DNA of 64,000 bases from Streptomyces griseoflavus (GCF_014649995.1 NZ_BMUC01000010.1:111719-175718); one strand, 5' to 3'. Shown: positions 33,283-42,077, counted from the first letter of the stretch. The notes: generated by a model from the letters alone, not told the origin. Numbers and translations are program-made.

Positions 33283-33848
33283 ACTACTCGACCTCCTGGG
33301 GGGACCGGCGTGGTGCCGCTGTGCGGCGTCAACGGGGGGCGCCTGGATGGCTGTTGGTACGAGCGGGGCCCGGAGCGCGTTCAAACCCCACCCAGCCTTC
33401 ACACAACGTGACGGGCCGCGCACGTAACGTCGACTCCGGGAAGCGGAACGGTGACTTCAGCGAATCTGCACAGCGCATGCCCAGCGCGGTCACCGGAGCC
33501 GGTGTCCGCACGGGCGCCGGAGGGCCGGGGCACGGCATTGGGTCCGGCTTGCCGGAATCCGGCCGGGCGACGCAAGTGGCGGGACGGGACGATGCCGTGA
33601 GCCATGTGAAGAAGTCGCCGCCGCGCCGTGCCCGACTCTGCACGCTTGGGCGCCGGCCGGCCGCACATCCCCTGATGGGACGTCTGATTGATTGGAAGCC
33701 CGCATCGGCGGCGTGCTTTGATCCATCGCACCGCAAGGCCGATGCGGGCTCCCGGAGACGGGCGTCCGGCGCCTGCGGCCCGCGGCTTTCGTCTGTCCCC
33801 AGAGGGGCCGCTCCCCTTGTGACATTCCATACGAAGGGAAGTTCCGAC
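33283..33848 (+). promoter_or_regulatory. 566-bp divergent intergenic region, protease / peptide operon
   Basis: No credible gene. It must hold the promoters of the protease (left) and the peptide-export operon (right). At 33697-33708 and 33739-33750 the arms AGCCCGCATCGG and CCGATGCGGGCT form a perfect 12-bp inverted repeat with a 30-base loop, about 100 bases before the peptide start, possibly in its 5' leader. AT-richer bases GTCTGATTGATTGG (33682-33695) lie just upstream of the first arm. GGGAAG precedes the peptide ATG by seven bases. Confidence 0.45.
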
Positions 33849-34064
33849 ATGAACTCCACCCCCCAGGTCCAGACCGTCGAGATCTCCGACGCCGACCTCG
33901 ACAACGTCTCCGGCGGCCTGTCCGTGAACGCCGTGAACACCCTCACGGGCGCGGTGGACGGCATCGCCCCGGTCTCCGGCCTGGTCGACACGGTCGTCGG
34001 CACGGTCGAGGGCGCCACCGGTCTGAACACCGCCCCGGTCACGAACCTGGTCGCCGGTCTCTGA
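33849..34064 (+). CDS. double-glycine leader peptide, predicted exported bacteriocin-like precursor
   Basis: A 71-residue precursor. Residues 1-23 form a double-glycine leader (VEISDADLDNVSGG fits the LSxxELxxIxGG pattern cut by C39 peptidases). The 48-residue core after Gly23 is rich in Val, Gly and Thr, has three acidic and no basic residues, and contains no Cys, Met, Lys, Arg, His or aromatic residue. An imperfect repeat (NTLTGAVDG, DTVVGTVEG) is visible. No modification enzyme is nearby, and lanthionine formation is impossible without Cys. It heads the operon with the HlyD-like and two NHLM ABC proteins, which should cut and export it. Activity unknown: bacteriocin, signal or surface-active peptide. 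Confidence 0.8.
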   Translation: MNSTPQVQTVEISDADLDNVSGGLSVNAVNTLTGAVDGIAPVSGLVDTVVGTVEGATGLNTAPVTNLVAGL

Positions 34065-34082
34065 TCGATCCCCCGCGTCACC

Positions 34083-34115
34083 GAGTCCCGGAGCCGCCCC
34101 CCGGCTCCGGGACTC
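34083..34115 (+). terminator. hairpin between peptide gene and exporter genes
   Basis: GAGTCCCGGAGCCG and CGGCTCCGGGACTC form a 14-bp perfect stem with a five-C loop, 18 bases after the peptide stop. It probably acts as a partial terminator, letting the peptide message accumulate above that of the transporter genes. Confidence 0.6.
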
Positions 34116-34174
34116 CGTGGTGCGTGTGAAGTTCCCCGTCACCACGCACAGTCCGTCCAGGTGAGGCAAGACCC

Positions 34175-34984
34175 GTGCAGTTCCGCCAGCAGGCCCTCGC
34201 CAAGCTCCAGTCCCCCGAGGAACTCGATCTCCCCGTCCGCTTCGCCCGCCCGCAGGGCTGGCTGGTGTTCTCCGTGACCGTCATCGCGATGGCGGCGGCC
34301 TCGGTGTGGGCGGTGACCGGGTCGGTGACCTCCACCGTCGGCGCGCCCGCCGTCCTGACGTACGGGCAGGGCAGTTACGTGCTGCAGAGCCCGGTCGCGG
34401 GGCAGGTCACCGCCGTCCACGCGAAGGAGGGCGCGCGGCTGCCCGCCGGCTCCCCCGTCCTGGAGGTGCGCACCGCGCGGGGCGACGACGAGATCGTCCG
34501 TACCCTCGACGCGGGCCGCGTCACCGCACTCGCCGCGAGTACCGGCCAGATCATCTCCACCGGCGCGAACGTCGCCGCCGTGGAGAAGGTCCCCCGCGCC
34601 GGAGCGCCGCTGCGGGCGACGGTGTACGTCCCCGCCGAGAGCGCCGCCGCCATTCCCGCCCACGCCTCCGTGGACCTCACGGTGCAGTCGGTGCCGAGCC
34701 AGGAGTACGGCGTGCTGCGCGGTGAGGTGACGTCCGTCGACCGGTCGGTCCAGTCGGCCCGGCAGATCGCCGCGTTCCTCGGGGACGCCCAGCTGGGCGA
34801 ACAGTTCACCGAGGAGGGCAGGCCGGTGGCCGTCACGGTCGAGTTGAAGAAGTCGCCGGCCACGAAGAGCGGTTACGTGTGGTCCTCCGCGGACGGTCCG
34901 CCGTTCGGGCTGACCTCGATGACCCTGGCCACCGCTTCGGTCCGGCTGGCCGACCGGCGGCCCGTCGACTGGCTGCTGCCGTGA
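34175..34984 (+). CDS. NHLM-system HlyD family secretion protein
   Basis: A 269-residue membrane fusion-type adaptor. A short cytoplasmic tail (QFRQQALAKLQSPEELDLPVR) leads to one membrane helix (WLVFSVTVIAMAAASVWAV, about 30-48). A split biotinyl/lipoyl-like domain follows (SPVAGQVTAVHAKEGARLPAGSPVLEVRT, about 72-100), then a beta-barrel region. The long coiled-coil hairpin of Gram-negative HlyD is absent, as expected in a single-membrane organism. It would dock with the ABC exporters encoded downstream. GTG 34175 follows GAGG at nine bases. Its stop overlaps the next gene's GTG (GTGA), so translation is coupled. Confidence 0.8.
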   Translation: MQFRQQALAKLQSPEELDLPVRFARPQGWLVFSVTVIAMAAASVWAVTGSVTSTVGAPAVLTYGQGSYVLQSPVAGQVTAVHAKEGARLPAGSPVLEVRTARGDDEIVRTLDAGRVTALAASTGQIISTGANVAAVEKVPRAGAPLRATVYVPAESAAAIPAHASVDLTVQSVPSQEYGVLRGEVTSVDRSVQSARQIAAFLGDAQLGEQFTEEGRPVAVTVELKKSPATKSGYVWSSADGPPFGLTSMTLATASVRLADRRPVDWLLP

Positions 34985-37203
34985 GCACCGCCCGGGAGAC
35001 CCGCGGCAGACGCCGGGCCGCACCGCCGAAGCGCACGGTGCCCACGTCCCGTGCGAGGCCGGTGCGCACACCCACCGTGCTCCAGATGGAGGCCGTGGAG
35101 TGCGGCGCCGCCTCGCTGGCCATGGTGCTCGCCCACTACGGCCGCCACGTCCCGCTGGAGGAGCTGCGCATCGCCTGCGGTGTCTCGCGGGACGGCTCGC
35201 GCGCCGGCAACCTGCTGAAGGCGGCGCGCGGTTACGGGCTGACCGCCAAGGGCATGCAGATGGACCTGGCCGCGCTCGCCGGGGTGACGGCACCGGCGGT
35301 CCTGTTCTGGGAGTTCAACCACTACGTCGTCTACGACGGCATGGGCCGCCGGTTCGGCCGCCGCGGGGTGTACATCAACGACCCCGGCAAGGGGCGGCGA
35401 TTCGTGCCCATGGAGGAGTTCGACGGCAGCTTCACCGGTGTCGTGCTGGTGATGGAGCCCGGTGAGGGCTTCACCCGGGGCGGCCGCAAGCCGGGCGTGC
35501 TCGGCGCGATGCCGGCCCGGCTGCGCGGCACCGCGGGCACCATGCCCGCGGTGGTGCTGTCCAGCCTGCTGCTGGTGGCCGTGGGCGCGGCGGTGCCCGG
35601 GCTCAGCCGTACCTTCATCGACGACTTCCTGATCGGCGGCCGGACCTCGACGCTGGACGTGCTGTTCGCGTCGATGGGCGCCTGTGTGCTGCTCACCCTG
35701 GTGCTGACCTGGCTCCAGCAGGGCAACCTGCTGCGCGGCCGGCTGATCTCCTCCACCCTGTCCAGCGCCCGCTTCCTGCGCCACCTGCTGCGGCTGCCGG
35801 TGACGTTCTTCGGGCAGCGCAGCCCGGCCGACCTGGTGCAGCGGCTGCAGTCCAACGACGCGGTGGCCGAGACGCTGTCCCGCGACCTGTCGGCGGCGGG
35901 CGTGGACGCGCTGGTGGTCGTGCTCTACGCGGTGCTGCTGTACACGTACGACCCGCAGCTGACCTTCGTGGGCATCGGAGTGGCACTGCTGAACATCGTG
36001 GCGATGCGGGTCGTCGTCCGGCTGCGCGCGACCCGTACGGCGAAGCTGCGGGCGGACACCGCGCGGCTCACCAACACGGCGTACACCGGTCTGCAGCTGA
36101 TCGAGACGCTGAAGGCGACCGGCGGGGAGGACGGCTACTTCCGCAAGTGGGCCGGGCAGCACGCCACCACCCTGGAGGAACAGCAGCGGCTCGGGGTGCC
36201 GACGGCGTGGCTCGGCATCGTGGCGCCGACGCTCGCCACGCTCAACAGCGCGCTGATCCTGTGGATCGGCGGTCTGCGCGCGGTCGAGGGGTATGTGTCG
36301 GTCGGTCTGCTGGTGGCCTTCCAGGCGCTGGTCACCCGGTTCACCGCCCCGCTGACCCGGCTCAACGGCGTCGCGGGCCGCATCCAGGACTTCGCGGCGG
36401 ACGTGGCCCGGCTGAAGGACGTGGAGAACTTCCGGACGGACCCGCTCTACGGCCGTCCGGGCGCCGGGGAGTCCACCCGCCGGCTGCACGGACACGTCGA
36501 GCTGCAGAACCTCGCCTTCGGCTACAACCCGCTGGACGAACCGCTGCTCACCGGCTTCGACCTGACCGTCGGGCCGGGGCAGCAGGTGGCGCTGGTGGGC
36601 GGCTCGGGCAGCGGCAAGTCCACGGTGTCGCGGCTGATCTCCGGCCTGTACACGCCCTGGGAGGGCGTGATCCGGATCGACGGGCGGCGCATCGAGGACA
36701 TCCCGCGCGGGGCGCTGGCCGCGTCGGTGTCCTTCGTCGACCAGGACGTGTTCCTGTTCGAGGGCACGGTGCGCGACAACGTGACGCTGTGGGACCCGTC
36801 GATCCCGGACGAGGCGGTGGTGGAGGCGCTCAGGGACGCGGCGCTCCACGACGTGATCACGCGCCGGCCCGGCGGCATCCACAGTCCGGTCGAGCAGGAC
36901 GGCCGGAACTTCTCCGGCGGTCAGCGCCAGCGGCTGGAGATCGCCCGGGCGCTGGTGCGCCGGCCGAGCATCCTGGTGCTGGACGAGGTGACCAGCGCGC
37001 TGGACGCCGAGACGGAACGGGTGGTGATGGACAACCTGCGCCGGCGCGGCTGTGCCTGCGTGGTGATCGCGCACCGGCTGAGCACGGTGCGCGACAGCGA
37101 CGAGATCGTCGTCCTGGACCACGGCACGGTCGTGGAGCGCGGACGGCACGAGGAACTGGTGGCGCGCGGCGGCGCGTACGCGGCGCTGGTCAGGGAGCGA
37201 TGA
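34981..37203 (+). CDS. NHLM bacteriocin-system ABC transporter with C39 peptidase
   Basis: A 740-residue protein: N-terminal C39 cysteine peptidase (about 28-155) with Cys41 in QMEAVECGAASLAM, His114 in FNHYVVYDG and Asp134 in INDPGKG all present; a six-helix membrane domain (about 175-470); and an ABC ATPase (about 500-740: GGSGSGKST, VDQDVFLFEG, FSGGQRQRLEIARAL, ILVLDEVTSALD, IAHRLST). It should cut leaders after Gly-Gly and export the core, here presumably the peptide at 33849. The GTG overlaps the HlyD stop by four bases, and the next gene starts one base after its stop: a tight operon. Confidence 0.88.
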   Translation: MSTARETRGRRRAAPPKRTVPTSRARPVRTPTVLQMEAVECGAASLAMVLAHYGRHVPLEELRIACGVSRDGSRAGNLLKAARGYGLTAKGMQMDLAALAGVTAPAVLFWEFNHYVVYDGMGRRFGRRGVYINDPGKGRRFVPMEEFDGSFTGVVLVMEPGEGFTRGGRKPGVLGAMPARLRGTAGTMPAVVLSSLLLVAVGAAVPGLSRTFIDDFLIGGRTSTLDVLFASMGACVLLTLVLTWLQQGNLLRGRLISSTLSSARFLRHLLRLPVTFFGQRSPADLVQRLQSNDAVAETLSRDLSAAGVDALVVVLYAVLLYTYDPQLTFVGIGVALLNIVAMRVVVRLRATRTAKLRADTARLTNTAYTGLQLIETLKATGGEDGYFRKWAGQHATTLEEQQRLGVPTAWLGIVAPTLATLNSALILWIGGLRAVEGYVSVGLLVAFQALVTRFTAPLTRLNGVAGRIQDFAADVARLKDVENFRTDPLYGRPGAGESTRRLHGHVELQNLAFGYNPLDEPLLTGFDLTVGPGQQVALVGGSGSGKSTVSRLISGLYTPWEGVIRIDGRRIEDIPRGALAASVSFVDQDVFLFEGTVRDNVTLWDPSIPDEAVVEALRDAALHDVITRRPGGIHSPVEQDGRNFSGGQRQRLEIARALVRRPSILVLDEVTSALDAETERVVMDNLRRRGCACVVIAHRLSTVRDSDEIVVLDHGTVVERGRHEELVARGGAYAALVRER

Positions 37204-37204
37204 G

Positions 37205-40030
37205 ATGACAGCCGTGCACGAGGGCCGGGGCGGCGACCTCGTCCTGGGAGCGCTCGGATCGCTGGGCACGCCGATCGACTGCTCCGGGTCCGGCCGGCTG
37301 GACCTTGAGGGGCCGCAGGTGCTGTGGCTGATCGCGTCCGGCGGGGTGGACCTGTTCGCGGTGGACGCGGAGCAGCAGGGCCACTGGCACCATCTGGGCC
37401 GGCTGGAGGCCGGTTCCCTGGTGCTGGGTCCGCCGGCCGGTCCGGCGCACACGCTGGTGGCGCGTCCGCTGCGGGACTGCGTGGTGCACCGCATCGGACT
37501 GCGCGAGCTGTACCAGCCGGCGAGCACCCGGACCTGGTCGTACGACGAGTACGGCAACCCGCAGTACGTGCCGCCCACCACGAGCCCTCTGGAATACGCC
37601 CTCGCCCTGGGCGTGGGCCGCGGCCTGGCGGTGCTGTTCCAGGCACCGATGGCCACGGAGCGTTCCGCCGCGCCCGGCGACGACGACGTGTTCTGGATGC
37701 AGGTGCCGCCGGGCAGCGTGCAGTACGGCTCGCTGTACGGCGCGGAGACGGCGGCCGACCTCCTGCTGGATCCGGCGCTGTGGCAGAGCATGGTCGACCA
37801 GCAGTACCGGCTGATGACCACGCTGGACCGGTGGATCGAACAGCTGGAACACACCCATGAGGCACGGACCGCGGAGGGCATCAGGGCCGGTGAGGCGGTG
37901 CGCGCCCGGGCCGACCGGACGTTGCTCGCCGCCATCGGCAAGCCGCCGGGACAGCGCGCGACGGCGACCGACGCGGACGCCACGTACGCGGCCTGCGAGC
38001 TGGTGGCGCGCGCGGCGGGGATCTCCCTGGCGCCGGCCGCGCAGTCGGGCACCGGCGCGGACCGTCTCGACCCGGTCGAGCGGATCGCCCTGGCCTCCCG
38101 TCTGCGGACCCGCGTCGTGCGGCTGCAGGGCCGATGGTGGCGGGAGGACACCGGTCCGCTGGTGGGTCACCGGGCGCTGTCGGGGGCACCGGTGGCCCTG
38201 CTGTGGCGGCGCGGCGGCTATGTGGCGGTGCATCCCGCGACCGGCCGGGAGACGCCGGTCGAGCGGGCGAACGCCGAGGAGTTCGAGCCCCGCGCCGTGA
38301 TGTTCTACCGTCCGCTGCCCGAGCGGCGGCCGAGTCCGCTGCGGCTGTTGCGGTTCTGCATGACCGGCACGCGCGGTGATCTGACCGGTCTGCTGCTGAG
38401 CGGCCTGGTGACCGTGGCGATCGGGGCGCTGGTGCCGCTGGCGACCGGCAAGGTGCTCGGTGAGTTCGTGCCGAGGGCGCAGACCGGGCTGATCGCGCAG
38501 GTGTGCCTGGCGGTGATCATCGGCAGTGTGGTGGCCGCCGCCTTCATGCTGCTGCAGAACCTCACCCTGCTGCGGCTCGAGGGCCGGGTGGAGGCCACGC
38601 TCCAGCCCGCCGTGTGGGACCGGCTGCTGCGGCTGCCCACCCGTTTCTTCACCGAGCGGTCCACCGGTGAGCTGGCGAGCGCGGCCATGGGCATCAGCGC
38701 GATCCGCCGGCTGCTGGCCGGGGTGGCCCCCACGGTGGCCCAGGCGGTCACCGTGGGGGCGGTGAACCTCGGTGTCCTGCTGTGGTTCAGCGTGCCGATG
38801 GCGCTGGCGGCGATCGGGATGCTGGTGGTCGTCGCGGGTGTGTTCCTGGGGCTCGGACTGTGGCAGGTGCGCTGGCAGCGCCGCCTGGTGGTCCTCACCA
38901 ACAAGCTGAACAATCAGGCCTTCCAGACCCTGCGCGGGCTGCCGAAGCTGCGGGTGGCCGCGGCGGAGAACTACGCGTACGCCGCCTGGGCGTCGGAGTT
39001 CGCCCGCAGCCGGGAGCTGCAGCAGCGGGCCGGCCGGATCAAGAACCTGACGGCGGTGCTCGGCGCGGTCTACCTGCCGCTGTGCACCCTGGCGATGTTC
39101 ATGCTGCTGGCGGGTCCCGCCCGGGGGTCGATGACGGCGGCGGAGTTCCTCACCTTCAACACGTCGGTGACGATGGTGCTGACCTCGGTCACCCAGCTGA
39201 CCGGCGCGTTCGTCTCGGGGGTCGCCGCGCTGCCGCTGTTCGAGCAGATCAGGCCGGTGCTGGACGCCACGCCCGAGGTGCGCGCGGCGAGCACCCGGCC
39301 GGGCCCGCTGACCGGGGCGGTCGAGGCGCGCCGGCTGTCCTTCCGCTACTCCGACGACGGCCCGCTGGTCCTGGACGACGTGTCCTTCGAGGTACGGCCG
39401 GGCGAGTTCGTGGCGGTCGTGGGCCCCAGCGGCTGCGGCAAGTCCACGCTGCTGAGGCTGCTCATCGGCTTCGACCGGCCGGTGTCCGGCAGTGTCCTCT
39501 ACGACGGGCAGGACCTGGCCGCCCTGGACCAGTCGGCGGTGCGCCGGCAGTGCGGTGTGGTGCTCCAGCACGCGCAGCCGTTCACCGGCTCCGTCCTCGA
39601 CGTGATCCGCGGTGCCGAACCATACACGCCGGAGGAGGCGATGGCGGCGGCGGAGATGGCGGGGCTGGCCGAGGACATCCGGCGGATGCCGATGGGGCTG
39701 CACACCATCGTCTCGGGCAGCGGCGCTGTCTCCGGCGGGCAGCGGCAGCGGCTGATGATCGCCCAGGCACTGATCCGCCGGCCCCGCATCCTCTTCTTCG
39801 ACGAGGCGACCAGCGCCCTGGACAACCGGACGCAGCGCACGGTGATCGAGAGCACCAAGGCCCTGGAGGCGACCCGGATCGTCATCGCGCACCGGCTGTC
39901 GACGGTCCTGGACGCGGACCGGGTGGTGGTGATGGAGGGCGGCAAGGTGGTCCAGCAGGGACCGCCCGCCCGGTTGCTCGCCGACACCGGCGGCCGGCTG
40001 CACGAGCTGGTGCGGCGGCAGCTGGCGTGA
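37205..40030 (+). CDS. NHLM bacteriocin-system ABC transporter, second component
   Basis: A 941-residue ABC exporter with an unusual 380-residue N-terminal part that lacks any peptidase motif: a cyclic-nucleotide-binding-like barrel (about 10-110, HWHHLGRLEAGSLVLGPP), a helical linker and a conserved GRWWREDTGPLVG segment. Six membrane helices follow at about 390-680, then the ATPase (about 700-935: GPSGCGKST, LQHAQPFTGS, VSGGQRQRLMIAQAL, ILFFDEATSALD, IAHRLST). In NHLM clusters this protein pairs with the peptidase-bearing transporter, probably as a heterodimer. Both ATPases look intact. The gene is followed by 95 bases and an unrelated Ppx-like gene. Confidence 0.85.
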   Translation: MTAVHEGRGGDLVLGALGSLGTPIDCSGSGRLDLEGPQVLWLIASGGVDLFAVDAEQQGHWHHLGRLEAGSLVLGPPAGPAHTLVARPLRDCVVHRIGLRELYQPASTRTWSYDEYGNPQYVPPTTSPLEYALALGVGRGLAVLFQAPMATERSAAPGDDDVFWMQVPPGSVQYGSLYGAETAADLLLDPALWQSMVDQQYRLMTTLDRWIEQLEHTHEARTAEGIRAGEAVRARADRTLLAAIGKPPGQRATATDADATYAACELVARAAGISLAPAAQSGTGADRLDPVERIALASRLRTRVVRLQGRWWREDTGPLVGHRALSGAPVALLWRRGGYVAVHPATGRETPVERANAEEFEPRAVMFYRPLPERRPSPLRLLRFCMTGTRGDLTGLLLSGLVTVAIGALVPLATGKVLGEFVPRAQTGLIAQVCLAVIIGSVVAAAFMLLQNLTLLRLEGRVEATLQPAVWDRLLRLPTRFFTERSTGELASAAMGISAIRRLLAGVAPTVAQAVTVGAVNLGVLLWFSVPMALAAIGMLVVVAGVFLGLGLWQVRWQRRLVVLTNKLNNQAFQTLRGLPKLRVAAAENYAYAAWASEFARSRELQQRAGRIKNLTAVLGAVYLPLCTLAMFMLLAGPARGSMTAAEFLTFNTSVTMVLTSVTQLTGAFVSGVAALPLFEQIRPVLDATPEVRAASTRPGPLTGAVEARRLSFRYSDDGPLVLDDVSFEVRPGEFVAVVGPSGCGKSTLLRLLIGFDRPVSGSVLYDGQDLAALDQSAVRRQCGVVLQHAQPFTGSVLDVIRGAEPYTPEEAMAAAEMAGLAEDIRRMPMGLHTIVSGSGAVSGGQRQRLMIAQALIRRPRILFFDEATSALDNRTQRTVIESTKALEATRIVIAHRLSTVLDADRVVVMEGGKVVQQGPPARLLADTGGRLHELVRRQLA

Positions 40031-40125
40031 GCCGCCGTGGGTCCTCTCCCGTGGCCGGTCCCGGTCCCCGGCCTCCGTGGCGGCCGCTCCGTTGACCGGA
40101 CCGGTGAACGGGGTACCCACGGGCC

Positions 40126-41136
40126 ATGCGGACCAGCGTGGTGGATGTGGGATCGAAGACCGTCAGACTCGTCGTGTCGGACACGGAGGGCGGTGCTCCG
40201 CTTCCGGTGCACACGTCCAAGTGGCGGCTCAGACTGTCCGAGCAGGTCGCACCGGGCGAACCGGTGCCGGGGCGAGCGGTGGAGGATTTGGTGGACGCCG
40301 TGGCCGCCGCGGACCGGGCCGCCACACGCTGGGGGGCGGCCGGCCCGCTGGCGTTCGCGACGGCCGTGGTGCGCGGCGCCCCGAACCGGCTGGAGGTGCT
40401 GGGCGCGGTCCGGGAGCGCACGGGCGTGGAACTGTGCACCCTGCCGGGCGAGGTCGAGGCGGAGCTCACCTTCCTCGCGGCGCGCCGCTGGATGGGCTGG
40501 CGGTGCGGGCCGCTGGCGATGCTGGACATCGGCGGGGGGTCGATGGAGGTCGCCTTCGGGCGGGGCCGGCTGCCCGACTTCGCGGCGTCGCTGCCGCTGG
40601 GCGCGGCCCGGCTGACGCACGAGTACTTCGAGGAGCAGGACCCGCCCGCCGCGGAGCGGGTGCGGGCGCTGCGCCGCCGTGTGCGCCACCAGCTGCGTGA
40701 CGTGGCGGCCCGGATCCGCTGGGAGGGGCCCCGCACGGCGGTCGCCACCTCCCGTACGTTCCAGCAGCTGGGGCGGCTGTGCGGGGCCTCGCCCGGACGG
40801 CACGGGCCGTTCGTGGAGCGCGAGCTGCGCAGCGCCGATCTGCGGGGGGCCGTCGACCGGCTGGCCGCCCTGCCGGCCGTCGACCGCGCCCGGCTGCCCG
40901 GCATCTCCGCGCCGCGCTCCGTGCAGAGCCTGGCGGGCGCGGTGGTGGCGCACACGGCGATGAAGCTGACCGGGCTGCGGACGGTGACGATCTGTCCCTG
41001 GGCGCTGCGGGAGGGGGTGCTGCTGCGTCATCTCGAGGACGGCCCGTCCTGGTGGGCGGAGATCACCCGCCTCCACGAGAAGGAGGCGGCCGGCACCGGT
41101 CCCGTACCCCTGCGCGTCGCCACCGCGCGCGGGTGA
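40126..41136 (+). CDS. Ppx/GppA family phosphatase
   Basis: A 336-residue ASKHA-fold enzyme. The phosphate-1 loop is VVDVGSKTVRLVV (about 5-17), the middle motif TAVVRGAPNRLEVL, and the phosphate-2 loop MLDIGGGSMEVAFG (about 132-145). The C-terminal half carries RSVQSLAGAVVAHTAMKLTG and CPWALREGVLLRHLE, typical of actinobacterial exopolyphosphatase/pppGpp phosphohydrolase proteins. It would act on polyphosphate or guanosine pentaphosphate, or be one of the catalytically weak paralogues. The small gene at 41167 follows 30 bases later on the same strand. Confidence 0.85.
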   Translation: MRTSVVDVGSKTVRLVVSDTEGGAPLPVHTSKWRLRLSEQVAPGEPVPGRAVEDLVDAVAAADRAATRWGAAGPLAFATAVVRGAPNRLEVLGAVRERTGVELCTLPGEVEAELTFLAARRWMGWRCGPLAMLDIGGGSMEVAFGRGRLPDFAASLPLGAARLTHEYFEEQDPPAAERVRALRRRVRHQLRDVAARIRWEGPRTAVATSRTFQQLGRLCGASPGRHGPFVERELRSADLRGAVDRLAALPAVDRARLPGISAPRSVQSLAGAVVAHTAMKLTGLRTVTICPWALREGVLLRHLEDGPSWWAEITRLHEKEAAGTGPVPLRVATARG

Positions 41137-41166
41137 TCCGGGATTCACACGACGAAGGGAGACACC

Positions 41167-41346
41167 ATGTCCGAGCAGGACGACCGCGAGAAGCCCCGGA
41201 CGGCCGCCGAGGAGGTGCTGCACGAGGTCGAGGAGGCCGGGCGCCGCACCCGTGACTCCGGCGCGGCCCGCGGGGAGCCCGGCGAGGCGGGCGACGCCGT
41301 CACGCCCAGCACCGAGGCGCAGGAGGAGTCGCGAGGCGACCGCTGA
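41167..41346 (+). CDS. small acidic hypothetical protein, 59 aa
   Basis: A 59-residue hydrophilic, Glu/Asp-rich protein: MSEQDDREKPRTAAEEVL at the start and EAQEESRGDR at the end. It is probably disordered with one N-terminal helix (TAAEEVLHEVEEAGRRT). AAGGGAG five bases before the ATG is a strong ribosome site, and third positions are almost all G/C. Likely co-transcribed with the Ppx/GppA gene 30 bases upstream. No function is known; composition resembles the other small stress-type proteins here. Confidence 0.65.
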   Translation: MSEQDDREKPRTAAEEVLHEVEEAGRRTRDSGAARGEPGEAGDAVTPSTEAQEESRGDR

Positions 41347-41362
41347 ACCCAACCCCGCGCCC

Positions 41363-41390
41363 AGGGGCCGGGCCGGGGGGACCGGCCCCT
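41363..41390. terminator. hairpin between convergent genes
   Basis: AGGGGCCGG (41363-41371) and CCGGCCCCT (41382-41390) form a 9-bp stem with a ten-base loop. It lies 16 bases past the small gene and touches the stop of the convergent flavodoxin-like gene. Confidence 0.5.
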
Positions 41391-41997
41391 ACTGCGGGGG
41401 CGGACCGAGCGGACGGGCCTCCAGGGCCCGGGCCACGCCCAGCAGGTTGGCCGCCATGGCGCGGCCGGTCTTGCGGGACCAGTCGTGGCCGCTGCCGCCC
41501 TCGAGGAAGCTCGGTCCGGGGCCGGGCCCCTGGTTCCAGTAGGTCCACGCCTGGCCGGGGATGGTGTAGCCGATGTCCTGGAGCCCGCCGCTGACCTCGC
41601 TGATGACGTGGTGCGCGCCGTCCTCGTTGCCGGTGACGACCACGCCCGCGACCCTGTTGTAGGCGACCGGGCGGCCGGCGTCGTCGGTCTCGGACATCAT
41701 CCCGTCCATGCGTTCCAGGACGCGCTTGGCCACCGAGGAGGGCTGGCCGAGCCAGGTCGGGGTGGCGATGACCAGGATCCGCGCGGCGAGGATCTTCCGG
41801 TGCACCTCCGGCCAGTCGTCGCCCTCGTGCACGGCCTCGCTGACCACTCCCGGTGCGATGTCCAGGTCCACCGCGCGGACGACGTCGACCTGCACGCCCT
41901 CCCTCTCCAGCTGCTCGGTGACGGTGCGGAAGAGCGCCTCGGTGTTGGACGTCTCCGGCGATTTCTTCAGGGTGCAGTTGATCACTAGTGCCTTCAT
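41389..41997 (-). CDS. flavodoxin-like NAD(P)H-dependent oxidoreductase
   Basis: A 202-residue flavodoxin-fold protein of the NADPH-dependent FMN reductase type. The FMN phosphate loop is NCTLKKSPETSNTEALF (about 7-23), followed by ATPTWLGQPSSVAKRVLERMDG and VTGNEDGAHHV as the other FMN-contact loops. It would transfer electrons from NAD(P)H to a quinone or other acceptor in the cytoplasm. ATG 41997 begins the first beta strand (MKALVINC); no clear Shine-Dalgarno is seen, and a start 13 codons earlier is possible but would add an unusual tail. Divergent from the diiron-protein operon. Confidence 0.8.
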   Translation of the reverse strand: MKALVINCTLKKSPETSNTEALFRTVTEQLEREGVQVDVVRAVDLDIAPGVVSEAVHEGDDWPEVHRKILAARILVIATPTWLGQPSSVAKRVLERMDGMMSETDDAGRPVAYNRVAGVVVTGNEDGAHHVISEVSGGLQDIGYTIPGQAWTYWNQGPGPGPSFLEGGSGHDWSRKTGRAMAANLLGVARALEARPLGPPPQ

Positions 41998-42077
41998 ACC
42001 GGCATGGGGTACCCCGTGGAGGCCTCGCTGCCACACGGTGAGGGGTTTCCGTGCGCCGTCCGGGTACCCGGAGCCCC

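Noticed and set aside
33849-34064. Type A2 lantipeptide annotation for the double-glycine peptide.
   Set aside because: The core has no cysteine and no lanthionine synthetase is nearby, so lanthionine rings cannot form.
37190-40120. 976-codon open frame antisense to the second NHLM ABC transporter, and a similar 1092-codon one at 34873-38151.
   Set aside because: Long antisense frames are expected at this GC content. Their translations are low-complexity and lack domains, while the plus strand encodes complete ABC proteins.
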